A stretch of 64,000 nucleotides of DNA from the NCBI GenBank assembly GCA_022495005.1, contig JAGYXB010001073.1, positions 62,001 through 126,000 on the forward strand, read 5' to 3'. Both the position numbers and the translations under genes were made by a program. Source of the stretch: Rhyacophila brunnea (lineage: Eukaryota; Arthropoda; Insecta; Trichoptera; Rhyacophilidae). Under the pieces are notes generated by a model. The model saw only the letters and a program-made list of their open reading frames with translations. It ran no database searches and had not been told where the DNA came from. Below are positions 33,214 through 44,157 of this stretch, piece after piece. Each line of letters starts with the position of its first letter. Within the stretch, counting starts at the first letter, position 1.

Positions 33214-35154
33214 TTAATCATCTCCATCGCTCTCTGAGCTGCTGTTTTTCTGAGTTGGACGATCTTCAGGCTCCAAATTTTTATAGAAGTCGTGATAGGT
33301 TGACGGAATGCTACCTTTTTGGCATAGTTTTGACAGATCTTTTAGTTTACCTTGGTCAATTCTAGGTTTGGAACTGTACAGCCTTGGTACTTCTAGGGTA
33401 GGTACGTTTCGATGCCGTCTTCGCTGGATTTGTAGTGACTCAAAGTTATTCTGGCTCAATTGGTATTTATAAAAGATAGTCGTGGGTTCACCTTTGCGAT
33501 ATTGGAACCACTTTACCTTTAGCCACTTCATTTTGTCTCCATTTTCCGACAGAGTTTTATTGGTCATCACTTGACTGCAATATTTCTTGTAATCGAAGAA
33601 GTCGGAATATTCCATTTCCACAACCTTATGGTAGGGGGTTACTAGTTTTCGCGGTACGGGCGACCATATACCATCCTTCTGGTGTGAATACGTCCACTTT
33701 CCTTCCTCGGGCCTCTATTGTGGAGTGCACAGAATCGCACTCCATTTCAGAGTGCCCTGATTCCATAAATTTTTGGTTTATTGTGTTGATGGGCAGCTGT
33801 TCCACGGCACGTAATAACATTGTAGATACAACTGAGTTGCGATTTTGACCTGAAGCTGTATCCGAATACAGAGTTACTTCTTTTTTGGGGCCTACTGAAA
33901 CCAAGAGCTTCCACAGGCACGTGGCGACCTCCGAAGCACCCTTTGTACCTGCACCTTCATGCCACATGTAGTTCGTCGCTTGTCTAGTAGCCAGGTCATA
34001 CACTGTGAAATTGTAGGTTTTCAGCTTTTTGGTATAATACAACTGTCCTACTTGCAAACTTGGAGTCAACAATATTTTTTCCAGATCCATGGTAAAGCAA
34101 CTAATTGTTGGATCACACATAGCTTGGGCCTTGTCGATTTTTTTGTGTTCTCTCGCTTCCTCTTTTCGAGTCAAGTGCAGTTTGTATTCCTCCTCGTCTT
34201 TTGCCTTCTCTTCGTCTGACTTGTTCTTGTACTGAGTACAAAAGTCACACTGATCCTTTTTAGGAGTGTGAAAGCCGTAGTTAAATTCTGTGACAAAGAT
34301 CGATTTGTAGAAGCCGTGCTTTTCTGGTTCAACATTATGCTCCTTGCAATACTTTACATAGTCCATGTAGATACGAGTCTCGCTCAAACCAGAAGGCAAG
34401 TATTTTCTCTTACTGCTGCTCCGGCAGTAATGGGAAGCAACTACGGGCAACGATTTGATGTGGTCCCTGATTATGTTCCTCACTTCCTCTGGTTTTTTGT
34501 TGGGCGGTTCTTTGTGACCTCTCCGATCTATATCAGTGACACCTGAAGGAGTCAACTTTTTCATTGCATTTTCAACTTTTTTGCTCGAGATGTCATATGT
34601 CGCCAAAAAGAACTGTTTACACACTTGGGCTCTCAATTCATTACACATCACAGAGTATTGCAAGGTATACTCTCGTTTGGTGCAGTCTCCATGGTACCTT
34701 CGTTTCACTGGGATACGATTTATACTGTTACCAATGAAGGCCCATCTTGCTCTTTCGGAATCCAGACTCAGATAGTCGGCCAACATTTGCTCCCGCTGTG
34801 ATTTTCCTATTTTGGATGTGCATTTATAATGGCACTTACAGTTAACTTCTCTTATCGCCCTTGCTCGAATTTTTTTTCCGGATCTGCTTTGATATTCGCT
34901 GCCTGCCATTCTCAATATCTTTTGTGAATTCCGCTTCCACATTTTTGGGTTTCGCTTGCGTTTCCTACTTAAATCATCTGTAGTCTGATCTGTAGAAGTG
35001 GGGATGGATGATACAGGATTGTTACTATGGTTGCTCTCGGTTATTTCAGAAGTATAAGTTCCTGAAACATTAATGTTGTGTTGATAATATGCAGGTTCCT
35101 GCTGGCATGACTCATTTGAATCTAGTAGTGTTGGTGCCAGGTTGACGTTCCAAT
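33214..35154 (-). CDS. Transposase-like protein, main exon, one frameshift
   Basis: Third exon, joined in phase 1 to 35298-35426. It reads DWNVNLAPTLLDSNESC onward for about 509 codons to a stop at 33626, and continues in another frame as VVEMEYSDFFDYKKYCS to the stop at 33214. One base too many in the G5 run at 33634-33638 explains the break. Visible: basic RKRKRNPKMWKRN, a Cys cluster CKCHYKC, KKDQCDFCTQY, then SCFTMDLEKIL, TLYSDTASGQNRN and ESGHSEMECDSVHSTIE, which could supply D, D and D/E of a DDE-type core. The C-terminal part contains MKWLKVKWFQYRKGEP and GSIPSTYHDFYKNL. Similar uncharacterised proteins are common in insects (recollection). The three-exon total is about 710 residues. 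Confidence 0.75.
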
Positions 35155-35297
35155 CTGTAAAACAAAACAAAGTAGTTTATTTCTTTGAAACTACCAAGGT
35201 AAATATTAATAATTTGTTATTAGCAAATGACTCTCTGATGGTCACAGGTTTTAATCAAACCAACAATTATTGATAACCAACAAATTAAAATATTGAC

Positions 35298-35426
35298 CTC
35301 CCACGTGTGTGCTTGGAGAGACATTTTGGAGCTCTGTATATATGGCTGGACCAGCAATCTTGTCCGGAGCTTGCATATTCAGCTCGAGGTCTGCACATCC
35401 AGCTTGTACGGCATTCCCGTGAGAGT
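35298..35426 (-). CDS. Transposase-like gene, exon 2
   Basis: Acceptor 'tatttcttttacag', donor 'gtcaatatt'. Phase 1 on both sides joins RK-D-SHGNAVQAGCADLE and STHVG-D-WNVNL. 43 codons, no recognised domain. The GTCAAT donor is weak but phase agreement at both junctions supports it. Confidence 0.6.
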
Positions 35427-35545
35427 CTGTAAAAGAAATAAAACTAATACAGCTTGCGCACACATTACTCATTGCTGTCAAAGCAGCCTGAATCAACATT
35501 TTTAACTAGTAAGTGTTTTTAGCTCAATATTTCATCGACACTTAC

Positions 35546-35615
35546 CTTTACGGGTATGTTGATTAGTAGAATTTAAAACGGCTGCAACCATTGGTCTCCC
35601 ACGTGAATAGTTCAT
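35546..35615 (-). CDS. Transposase-like gene, exon 1
   Basis: ATG at 35615, MNYSRGRPMVAAVLNSTNQ..., donor 'gtaagtgtc' after one base of the next codon. Short and basic. Phase agrees with exon 2. Confidence 0.6.
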
Positions 35616-36202
35616 TATTTAGCACCTTTTCTCACTGAATCACAACTGAATACAACAATCACACTAAATACACTGAATAAAAATGCTTACAGTCGCAAAC
35701 CCAAAGAAAAAAGATCACCAAATAAACCAACCGCAATGTTAGTATGAATAATATGACACAATACAGGTGCTGGCGTGAATAACCCGACTCGCTAAACTCA
35801 GTTTTCTCTGTTTCTTATGCTGAGTTAGAGCAAGACAACACTATAAATCTTTGTCGAATGTGAGCCGAGGCGTGCGTACCGGGCCACAGATTGAGCGGGA
35901 AGTCCCAGTGGTCAACAGCGTTAAGTCACATAATCATGTGAAATTATTCGGAAGTCAAAAGACTTATGCGGCTTGTCGTCATTGACTACTTTAATGTATG
36001 TGTGCTAGGTCTATTGGCAATTTACAAAATACTCATACATAGGGCTTTTTGTGGCTCAAATCCATTGACCACGGCATCTTTGATGGTTTTAAAATGCTTT
36101 TGTGTACTTAACTCATTTTCGCCAAATGTGTGGCTTGACTCCCTTGACATCTACGGCGACGATATGTTCAATATAATAAAAATACAAACAATAATAGCAA
36201 CG

Positions 36203-36396
36203 ATGGCCGCGGGGCTTAAGCGTTGGCTCATTGCGTCGTGGGTCTCAGGTTCGAATCCGGGGTATGACAAGTACACGTCATATTGTTTTTCAATTTGTGT
36301 ATGAGTCAGAATATGGACCTAATAGGTTGAGCAAGTCAAAAGTAAGTAAAAACAAAATCTGTTACAAACTTCTACCCTGTGGAGGCCCCTAAATGT
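36203..36396 (+). repeat. SINE-A copy, sense
   Basis: Head 'gatggccgcggggcttaagc' and B box 'caggttcgaatccggg', body as in the copy at 32184, tail 'ctgtggaggcccc'. It lies 40 bp beyond the right end of the 3738-bp transposon. Confidence 0.8.
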
Positions 36397-38574
36397 CCAG
36401 AATAATTTATAGGTATGTTAATATTTTCGCTTTTGTTTTAATCAAAGAACATTTTAGATTACTGCTTCCTCACTTTGGATGACCACAAGATTTGTTATTT
36501 TTAAAGTTATACTTCTTTTGGCGCGTTTGGGAAATCATATCAGAGTGTATTTTTGGCGTGTGACATATAACACATAATTTATTTTTTCACACGAAAAAAT
36601 CGCTCTCGATTGGATTCAAACCACCGATTGTTCGGTTATCAGCCGAACGCACTACCTTTTCGCCACAGTATGATAATGCAATCGATTATACAGTATAATA
36701 CTATAGTTTAGAATTGTTCCGTTGCCTAGGCAGTGAATTTATTATTGTCGACCATTTGCAATTCCTTACGTAATCAATCGATTACACGTCAGTGACAGTT
36801 GGTACTTAAAAATAATAACAACCAGAAACCACTAAGTATATAAATTAGTAATATAATTTAAAGTGTATAGAAATAAACCAACGGCGATCCAACAAGCGGT
36901 CCTTTTTCTTGATTGTGTAATTTAACAAGATTTATATATTATAATCTTAATCTTATCTTCTAATCTAATCTTAATCTTGTCTTATAATCTTAAGATATAT
37001 TTATAAGAGCTAGCCAAAGAATCTAGGTTATCACAAGTTTTGTTTTTGTTTTGTTACGCCAAAGAAGTATAACTTCTAACGCGCGTACATAAATACACCT
37101 ACACCGATTTTTTTTTTTTTTTTGTATTATTATCTCGGACACGTGAAACCCAAATTTATATTTATTCATTTGTTACCACTTACCTACTGCTGACTTGATT
37201 ATCTCATCGATCCAACGCTCTTTGATCTCCCTCTCAGTATGCCATCATCCTTTGCAGTGCCAGCACTGAATAATGATAATTTTATTGTTTACTTCTGTTC
37301 TTCGAATGATCTACACCCCTCGAAATGGAAACTTTTACAAACCGGATGACTCAATAATTAGGTAGCTACCTACCTATCTGAATATAGTACTTAGATAATT
37401 TTATTTGTCTGTAAATACATAAATTATATTTATCAGGGCAGCCTGCGGAGTAAAAACAAAGAGAGAATTCAAAATATGAAAACAATTTTTGAAATTTAAT
37501 CATTTATTCTGTAACATTAGGTGAACAATCAGATATTTAATAAATATATATTATAATAATTAATAGAGGTATTTATTGAAATCATTTTATTTCTCATCCT
37601 ATGTGTTGTGAGAAATAATTACGAAGAAAAAATATAATTTTTAAAAGTAGAGACATATTGTGACAAATTAAATATCGCTGGGTTGGTACCTGTTTATTTT
37701 GTGTTTGTCAGTATGCAAAGAGTTTAGGCGGCGCAATGTAATACCCCGTTTACACGTGCATGGATGTACTGTGCACAGTAAGAAAATGTATGTATTATCT
37801 TGCAGTTGACAAGATTGCGTACATAAATCAAACAAGATTGGAAGATTCTGAATTTCCAATGCGACAGTAAGATTATTTTCGATTTGCGAATGCGCACTAG
37901 AGCGATCGTAGCGAACCTGCCGGCAAAAAAACGAACTACTCATTTTGAGCTCCGATTTTCAATACGACCTGTCAGAAAGTAGTATAAAATGACAACGTCG
38001 CGTTTCGCTTACTCTTGAATAATGAAATTAGAGAGACAGTCAGCACTTTTACGTATAAACAGTTATTGTCATGACAGTTTAAAATAAGCACAATTGCCAA
38101 CAGTAATTCCATGCATGTGTACAGTTATATGATTCAAACGCTACACATTCTAATTCTAATAAATAAAATTACCTTTTATAATTATTAATTAAAGGACATT
38201 TGAGAACAATACCTTAATAACAGAATATTGTAACTTTAAAATTCATTATATAATACAATCACATACCTATTTAACAATGTTATGCTATGTTAATTATTAG
38301 ATCATATTATGTAAGCCTGACGGATAATTAAATTTTACAATATTATAATTCTTTATTATGATCCAAAAATGGTCACAGACAATATTCACGAAAGCATTGC
38401 AGGAGGCACCCAAGCAGAACGGTAGGTATTCAGGTGATCACACAAACGCCTATTGATTCATTTAATAATCCGAAAATATGTTAAACGTAAATTCCATTGC
38501 AAAAACAAATGACAAGTCTTGTAAATTATTCAGGAACATCCCTCGCATGAAGAGACAAAAAGACAATAATAATT
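36397..38574. other. Spacer with scattered repeat fragments
   Basis: A degraded tRNA-like SINE head is visible near 36600-36670 ('gattggattcaaaccaccga'). A T-run is at 37110-37125. Around 37725-38000 'ccccgtttacacgtgcatgg' and GC-richer DNA suggest a MITE whose ends I cannot fix. No gene supported. Confidence 0.35.
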
Positions 38575-38677
38575 GTCTCAACCAACAAGATACATTTTAT
38601 TTATAAGCTAACGGATTGACTACATTTGTAATCAAATAAATCACATTTTAAAGGCATTTCACCACTATGTACTATTT

Positions 38678-38919
38678 CGCACCGTGAGTGTAAAGCCAAG
38701 GCATCTGCAAATTTTTCAATTTCGAGATTAAATGCAAAACAACAGCAACAGTCGTGATAATGAAAAGTGAAGTAACAGATGCAATAAAATGGATAAGATA
38801 TAAACCAAATATTATGAATTTTTTTTTAAACTATTTCTCCTAACAAAACAAAGACATCAAACCCTAATAAATCCAAAATATGTCTTTTGCAGATACCTTG
38901 GTTTTACACTCACGGTGCG
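38678..38919. mobile_element. 242-bp TIR element (TSD ATTT)
   Basis: 34-bp inverted ends CGCACCGTGAGTGTAAAGCC / CGCACCGTGAGTGTAAAACC (inverted) with two mismatches. ATTT flanks both sides, and merging one copy recreates the finger sequence ACTATTTTATGG expected from paralogues. Confidence 0.85.
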
Positions 38920-38936
38920 ATTTTATGGTTCCTTAA

Positions 38937-39283
38937 GGCTATACCTCAGCTGAGGCATGGTCTAAAAAGATCGTAACTATGCGACGCGCGGATTGTGCTA
39001 ATGACTCGTGACGAACGGTACATACTTTGTCATAAAAATTCAACATGCGTCCTTAATTGTTTTGTTTATTGTTATATTACTAATAATAATATTACATTGA
39101 TTGACATATTTTCTTTTTCGAGTATAGCCATAACGTCTATAATATAAGAACATATTCTTACGACGCCATCACACAAAAAATTAACGTGCTCTCATCTCAA
39201 ATGCCGCTCGGCGATTGGTGACGAATGGGGAAATTCGTCCTACCTATTGTTGAAATTATTTGCTGTTTCACTTATGTATGCTC
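38937..39283. mobile_element. TTAA MITE family 2, copy 2
   Basis: TTAA at 38933-38936 and 39284-39287; left end GGCTATACCTCAGCTGAGGC. It is inserted at a TTAA that is itself part of the finger code (TTCCTTAAGC). Confidence 0.88.
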
Positions 39284-39439
39284 TTAAGCAAGTGGCATGA
39301 TTAAATGTGTACTCAAAGATTCGTATTTGAAAGGTTTTTCTCAAAGATATCCTTAAGATGTATTATAAAACTATTATAATATAATACATTCGTGTCTGTT
39401 TGAAAATTTGTTACTACGTTAATCCAATAAAGTAAATAA

Positions 39440-40175
39440 AATAATATTCTTTTAAACCTTTCGCTCTAATGTTTTAGAACATGTACTTATTTAACCAAAA
39501 AAAAAACATTTTTTTAAAAGCGGTACATGTTTAAATACGCGCGTTACCATGACCTTACTCCCTACTTCATTTATCGTTTGTCAATTTATGGGTACGGCCG
39601 TATGTTGTAGCTTAACCACTGGGTAATGCCAATAGAAATGGCTTATTTCAAAAAAATACTACCTTATTCTTAGGTCAATAATTAATATAAAGCAATCATT
39701 ATTCGTAGAATGTTTATCACATTTGAATGGTCAAAATTATTAGTATCTTTAGAATTATCTTCAAGTGTGTTAATCGTGCTCATTTTTTGAATAATAAAAT
39801 GCCTAATTCTTGTCACATTTGGGATCACAAAGATTATAAAATATAATTTATTATCGTAAATATGTCACTATATAATATTACCATTAATTTTACTAATAGT
39901 TTTGTAAATGCGTTTAAAAATAATAAAACTAAAATATCTTAACACCACTGCACATGGATGTACTGAAATATGACTACATTCTAAAAGATTAGAGCAAGAG
40001 GTTTAAAAGAATACTATTTTATGTGAGAAAAATACTTTATGCAGTCATCAAATGTTTAAAATAAATATAAACGATAATAAGGCTTCAACATTATATGAAT
40101 AGATTATCTACAACGTTTAAGGAATGTCCAGGGCTACGCTCTGAAAATATTATAAAAGCTCCATTTTGACCTACG
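39440..40175. mobile_element. Rearranged copy of the giant foldback
   Basis: 39440-39478 matches the left arm near 1600-1630 ('ttcttttaaacc', 'cgctctaatgtttt'). It then jumps to the centre ('agaacatgtac ... gcggtacatgtt') and continues along the whole right arm to 'ttaaggaatgtccaggg' and 'cattttgacc'. Most of the left arm is deleted and the TTAA ends are not preserved. Confidence 0.7.
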
Positions 40176-40234
40176 CGTATTTTCTGACCATTGACCGTAA
40201 CCATTTTGTGAGCTTTTAATTAGCTAGATACTAC

Positions 40235-40376
40235 GCATTTATATACAGATAAAACACATTTGAAAGGTTTTTCACCACTGTGACCAATTTTATGTAATTT
40301 TAATAACCTATGAAGTGTCGCACGGATTGGATACGTCTATAATGCAATGTTATGCACACATGTAATTACAAGTATC
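40235..40376 (-). pseudogene. Decayed fingers just past the ZF-C stop
   Basis: After the TGA that replaces a finger Cys codon, the minus strand reads DTCNYMCA, a stop, then further on LHKIGHSGEKPFKCV. At least two former fingers are thus legible but broken. Confidence 0.75.
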
Positions 40377-41525
40377 TCATTTGAAAGGGTTTCCACCAAT
40401 GTGAACCATTTTATGATTCCTTAAACTAACGGAGTGATTACATCTGTAATCACATGAAACGCATTTAAACGGCTTTGCAGCACTATGGACCAAATTATGA
40501 GTCTTTAAGTTACGGGAACTTGCACATTTGTAATCGCATATGTCGCATTTAAAAGGCTTTTCGCCGGTATGAACCATTTTATGTGATTTTAACCCACTAA
40601 GTGTCGCATTTTTGTAGTCACATGAATCACAAGTGAAAGGCTTTTCACCACTATGAACCATTTGATGTCTTTTTAACATACTAAATGTCACAGTTTTGTA
40701 ATCACAAGAATCGCAAGTGAAAGGCTTTTCACCACTATGGGACATTTTATGTGATTTTAACCGACTAAGCGTCACAGTTTTATAGTTACACAAATCGCAA
40801 GTGAACGGCTTTTCACCACTATGAACCATTTTATGTTTTCTTAAACTAGCAGAATGGTTACTTCTGTAATCACATGACTCGCATTTAAAAGGCTTTTCAC
40901 CACTGTGAACCATTTTATGAGTCTTTAAATTAGCAAAAATTGCACATTTGTAATCACATGTATCGCAATTGAAAGGGTTTTCACCAGTATGGATCATCTT
41001 ATGATTCTTCAAACTAACGGATTGAATACATCTGTAATCACATGAATCGCATTTAAAAGGCTTTTCACCACTATGCACCATTTTATGAGTCTTTAAGTTA
41101 CCGGAAGTCGCACATTTGTAATCACAGGCGTCGCATTTGAAAGGCTTTTCACCACTGTGAACCATTTTATGTATTTTTAATTTACTAGCTGATACCGATT
41201 TGTAAGCACATAATTCGCATTTGAAAGGCTTTCCACCGCTGTGATACATTAGATTAGTTATTTTATAGTTGCCATCGTTGAAAACAGATTTGTTGGTTTT
41301 ACATTTATTTTTATCGACTTCTTTATCACTTGCAAGGGCAATTTCCTTTTTGATATCATGTACATGGATCTCGATTTCATCATACGGCAGAAAAGATTGA
41401 TTCTCATACATGTCAGATGGTGAATCTTGAAATTGGTCACGCTTGATTTTGTGGGCTTTTTCTACTGATAATACATTATGTTTAACACCAGCTTCTCTTT
41501 CGTATTTCAATATTAATGGCATCTC
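40377..41525 (-). CDS. ZF-C terminal exon: 10-finger C2H2 protein
   Basis: Last of three exons (47331-47471, 42399-42500, this one), phase 0, about 463 residues. Acceptor 'tttattttattttaag'. It begins EMPLILKYEREAGVKHN, then IEIHVHDIKKEIALASDKEV. In ZF-D this is followed by CLVLNRSLF and a divergent CxxC finger, but here DKEV runs straight into DKNKCKTNKS: the leading finger is deleted in frame. Ten regular fingers follow (FKCELCAYKSVSASKLKIH to CDYRCNHSVSLRNH). Cys-type (DYKCA) and Thr-type (DYKTVT) fingers are mixed. The stop at FK-TGA falls where the first Cys of an eleventh finger should be. A DNA-binding regulator is inferred. Confidence 0.9.
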   Translation of the reverse strand, partial: EMPLILKYEREAGVKHNVLSVEKAHKIKRDQFQDSPSDMYENQSFLPYDEIEIHVHDIKKEIALASDKEVDKNKCKTNKSVFNDGNYKITNLMYHSGGKPFKCELCAYKSVSASKLKIHKMVHSGEKPFKCDACDYKCATSGNLKTHKMVHSGEKPFKCDSCDYRCIQSVSLKNHKMIHTGENPFNCDTCDYKCAIFANLKTHKMVHSGEKPFKCESCDYRSNHSASLRKHKMVHSGEKPFTCDLCNYKTVTLSRLKSHKMSHSGEKPFTCDSCDYKTVTFSMLKRHQMVHSGEKPFTCDSCDYKNATLSGLKSHKMVHTGEKPFKCDICDYKCASSRNLKTHNLVHSAAKPFKCVSCDYRCNHSVSLRNHKMVHIGGNPFK

Positions 41526-42398
41526 CTTAAAATAAAATAAAAATAAATGTATATACATAATAGTCAAGACTGCATACGATACAAGAAAAGAATTCGCAAC
41601 AGTTAAACCAATAATGAATCCCAGTTCAATAGACAAACCTGACAAATTCACATGTGTTGTATTTTGAATCTATTAAGTAGCTACTACTACACTAATGATG
41701 TATCCAGTGTATTTGAGAGTTGTGCCTTGTTTATTACAGTTATCATACAATAATTAACTAGGTAGGTAGGTACCATAATATTTTGAAGAATGCAAAATGC
41801 TTCCAATTGGATATTTTAATGCCAGATACAGCAGTAGGTACCTATTTTTGCGGTCGTTTAGCGGAGATATTTTATCGTAATCTTACGTAAATTCATCTTA
41901 TCTCTCCATGAGAAATATTGCGCTTTGTAAGCGAAATAGGTACGAGGCATTGTATCAGTTACCTACTATCTAGATTATAGACTAGGGATCAAAATTATAC
42001 GTATTTTGTAAACAGCACGACTAAGGACTGTTTTTAAAGTTCGCAAATGTTTTACAGAGTCTACATAATGAACGAGGGCCTCAAGCAAACGTTTGTTGTA
42101 ATGAATGCATTATTAAAATGATAAATAATAAAAATAAAATCGGTTAACTAGCTTATAAAGAATTTGGGAATCTCATACATACAGCCCTGAATCTTCGGAC
42201 CAACAATTTTAAACAAACATTAGATGATGCTAATTCCAGTACCAATGTTGATTTTAGTGATCACAACAAACCACAAGGCAGTACAAAGAGATACGTGATA
42301 ATTGGCTCCGTACTAGGTTAAATTCGTTAATAGTAAAACACTGAATATCAAAGGCCCCGTAAATAAAAACCCCGAAAGTACATGTGCAATCAATATAC

Positions 42399-42500
42399 CT
42401 GCTTAATAGGATAGTATTCCGAGTAAGAACATCCAGGTAGCGGATCGTTATAGCTTAATGGAGACATTGTCTTTTGAACAAACTCGGCATTGCAGTCTTG
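42399..42500 (-). CDS. ZF-C exon 2 (34 codons)
   Basis: Donor 'gtatattg'; the acceptor is 'cgttttcag' just upstream. Translation QDCNAEFVQKTMSPLSYN then DPLPGCSYSEYYPIKQ; phase 0. The 5' half resembles ZF-D exon 2a (NAEFVQ) and the 3' half ZF-D exon 2b (PLSYxDPLPGCSYSEYYP). Confidence 0.82.
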
Positions 42501-43064
42501 CTGAAAACGTAACAATAATTGTTATATAAACTAGAAAAGGAAAAAAATATATAACTAACAATCATATATAAGTGGAACCTATTCTTTAGCCCGTTATTGA
42601 AATAGGAATATTTGGACGATTTGAGTGAAAGATTATATCGAAGGCATTCGATTATAAACAAAGTGACAGACAATTTAAACAATATATTATCCCAAGTAGC
42701 CAAATAAAATACATTTACATTTTTCGAAAAAAACTGAGGAATAAGTTTAGGTGGACGTTGTTTTATAAATTATTAAAATAGGGTCTGCTTAACTCATCCG
42801 GTGTACTTCCTTGTACCTATCTAATTTATCTACTCATATATCTCTTTTTTTATGTAATACTGTTATATTTATATATCTTTGTTTCTAAATGTCATGTTGT
42901 GAACGTCTTAAACTTATAATTTGTAATGTCCACAATATGTTTAAAAAATTAAAAAATAAATAAATTGAAATTAAAAATTAAAATGATCATCAATTGACAA
43001 ACACTGTGTGAGTTCCCTAAAGACATTAAATTTAACATACATAATTTTAAAACACCTCAGGTAG

Positions 43065-43476
43065 TACACTCATGGCCCCCACATTCTGAAGCGGGCCCCC
43101 AGGCCAGGATCTTTGAGGGCCCCTCTACCCATCACGAAGGTTAAAGGCAGTCTGACGCTCCACAGTGGCGTCTTATGGTGTTCGAGGTCAATAAAAATTC
43201 AGTGTATTTTTAGCGATTTTTAACACTTTTAATTATGGAGTTGTCGAGTATCAACACACAATAAGCAAAAATTGCATCGCACAACCATACTTTTGTTTTT
43301 TAATAGTAATAACCACGAAGTCAAATAGCACCGCAGGCGACCTTTTTTTACTAAAAAGGCATATTTAAGATGTGTGTTTATCTAAATTATGTGGTCGACC
43401 CGTCACGCCGGGCACCCATGAACCCGGGCCCCTAGGCTAGAGCCCTGTCAGCCCCCCTCTTATGGGGGCCATGAGT
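43065..43476. mobile_element. TIR element with CTCATGGCCCCCA ends
   Basis: The left 'acactcatggcccccacat' is inverted at the right ('atgggggccatgagtata'). Related fragments occur near 70-125 and 10415-10455. In ZF-C intron 2 (between exon 2 and exon 1). No ORF. The region 42501-43064 holds only intron and a possible LINE 3' end (AT-rich, 42780-42980). Confidence 0.6.
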
Positions 43477-43499
43477 ATACCCACCTACTAGAAAATAAA

Positions 43500-43960
43500 T
43501 ATTTGAAAAAATACTACGCCCGATGGGACTTGAGCCTGTAACCACTGGATTCACGCCAATGTGCTTTATCAATTTTATTAAGCTACGGACGTTCTAACCA
43601 ATTACTACAAAATTAACGAGTATTTTTTCATAAAATGGTGACGAGTCAAATAAGGTTAATTTTAGCAATAGAGGTGTGTGTTTTAAATCAAGGTATCTAT
43701 TAGGTACCTTAATTACATACCGACGCCCGGACCACTCCTAATGTTAGTTATAACGTACATGCACTTGCTAATAATTACAAGAACAATCCTTTTTATTGAA
43801 CGAATAATTCACAAGGTTTAAGAATGTAGCATTCTTTATATATAACATACATAATTTAAGTATGCAGAGTAGTGGGTACCTATATACTTACTAGAAAAAA
43901 TCTTGTTTAAAAAAATATGATAGACTTGAACCTTTGATTACTGGATTCTCGACACACTGG
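43500..43960 (-). repeat. SINE-D copies
   Basis: Head 'gacttgagcctgtaaccact' near 43527, body 'cacaaggtttaagaatgtag' near 43810 and another head near 43925. Several overlapping or nested copies. Confidence 0.5.
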
Positions 43961-44157
43961 CTCTGTGGGTAATACAATAATGAAGACGGCCCAGCTGCCA
44001 ACACTTGGTCCATGGCAACTGGCTTGGTAGTAATCACTATAATTTAAAGAATATCCATTTTATTGAAAACCAAATGTCCCACTTGCCATATTGGTTATTA
44101 ATTAATATAAAACCTGATTTAAATATAGATCGTTACCTAAGCAATATGCATAGGAAA

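Larger units (their letters stand above)
32424..36161 (-). mobile_element. 3738-bp TIR transposon of unassigned superfamily
   Basis: Both ends carry the same inverted sequence, CGTCGCCGTAGATGTCAAGG followed by GAG and about 15 more partly matching bases, flanked by ATAT on each side (32420-32423, 36162-36165). The single gene inside (exons at 35546-35615, 35298-35426, 33214-35154, minus strand) encodes a transposase-like protein. The element thus has the anatomy of an autonomous cut-and-paste transposon with introns. The terminal sequence and ATAT flank do not match mariner, hAT, piggyBac or Harbinger patterns; a Sola- or DUF7869-like affiliation is a guess from protein motifs. Confidence 0.75.
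38588..39350 (-). pseudogene. Zinc-finger relic split by two MITEs
   Basis: Minus-strand finger code surrounds two insertions. HSGEMPLKCDLFDYKC then SQSVSL and a stop are at 38588-38677. A short piece 'ttatggttcc' follows at 38920-38936. The next finger start (aagcaagtggcatgat ... gattcgtatttgaaaggttt on the plus strand) lies at 39284-39350. Taken together they spell the finger-linker-finger order of ZF-C, so they are decayed ZF-C fingers or a dead fifth paralogue. Confidence 0.7.

Noticed and set aside
33959..34775. Plus-strand ORFs over the transposase-like exon.
   Set aside because: Antisense to a longer spliced frame with consistent phases and conserved motifs.
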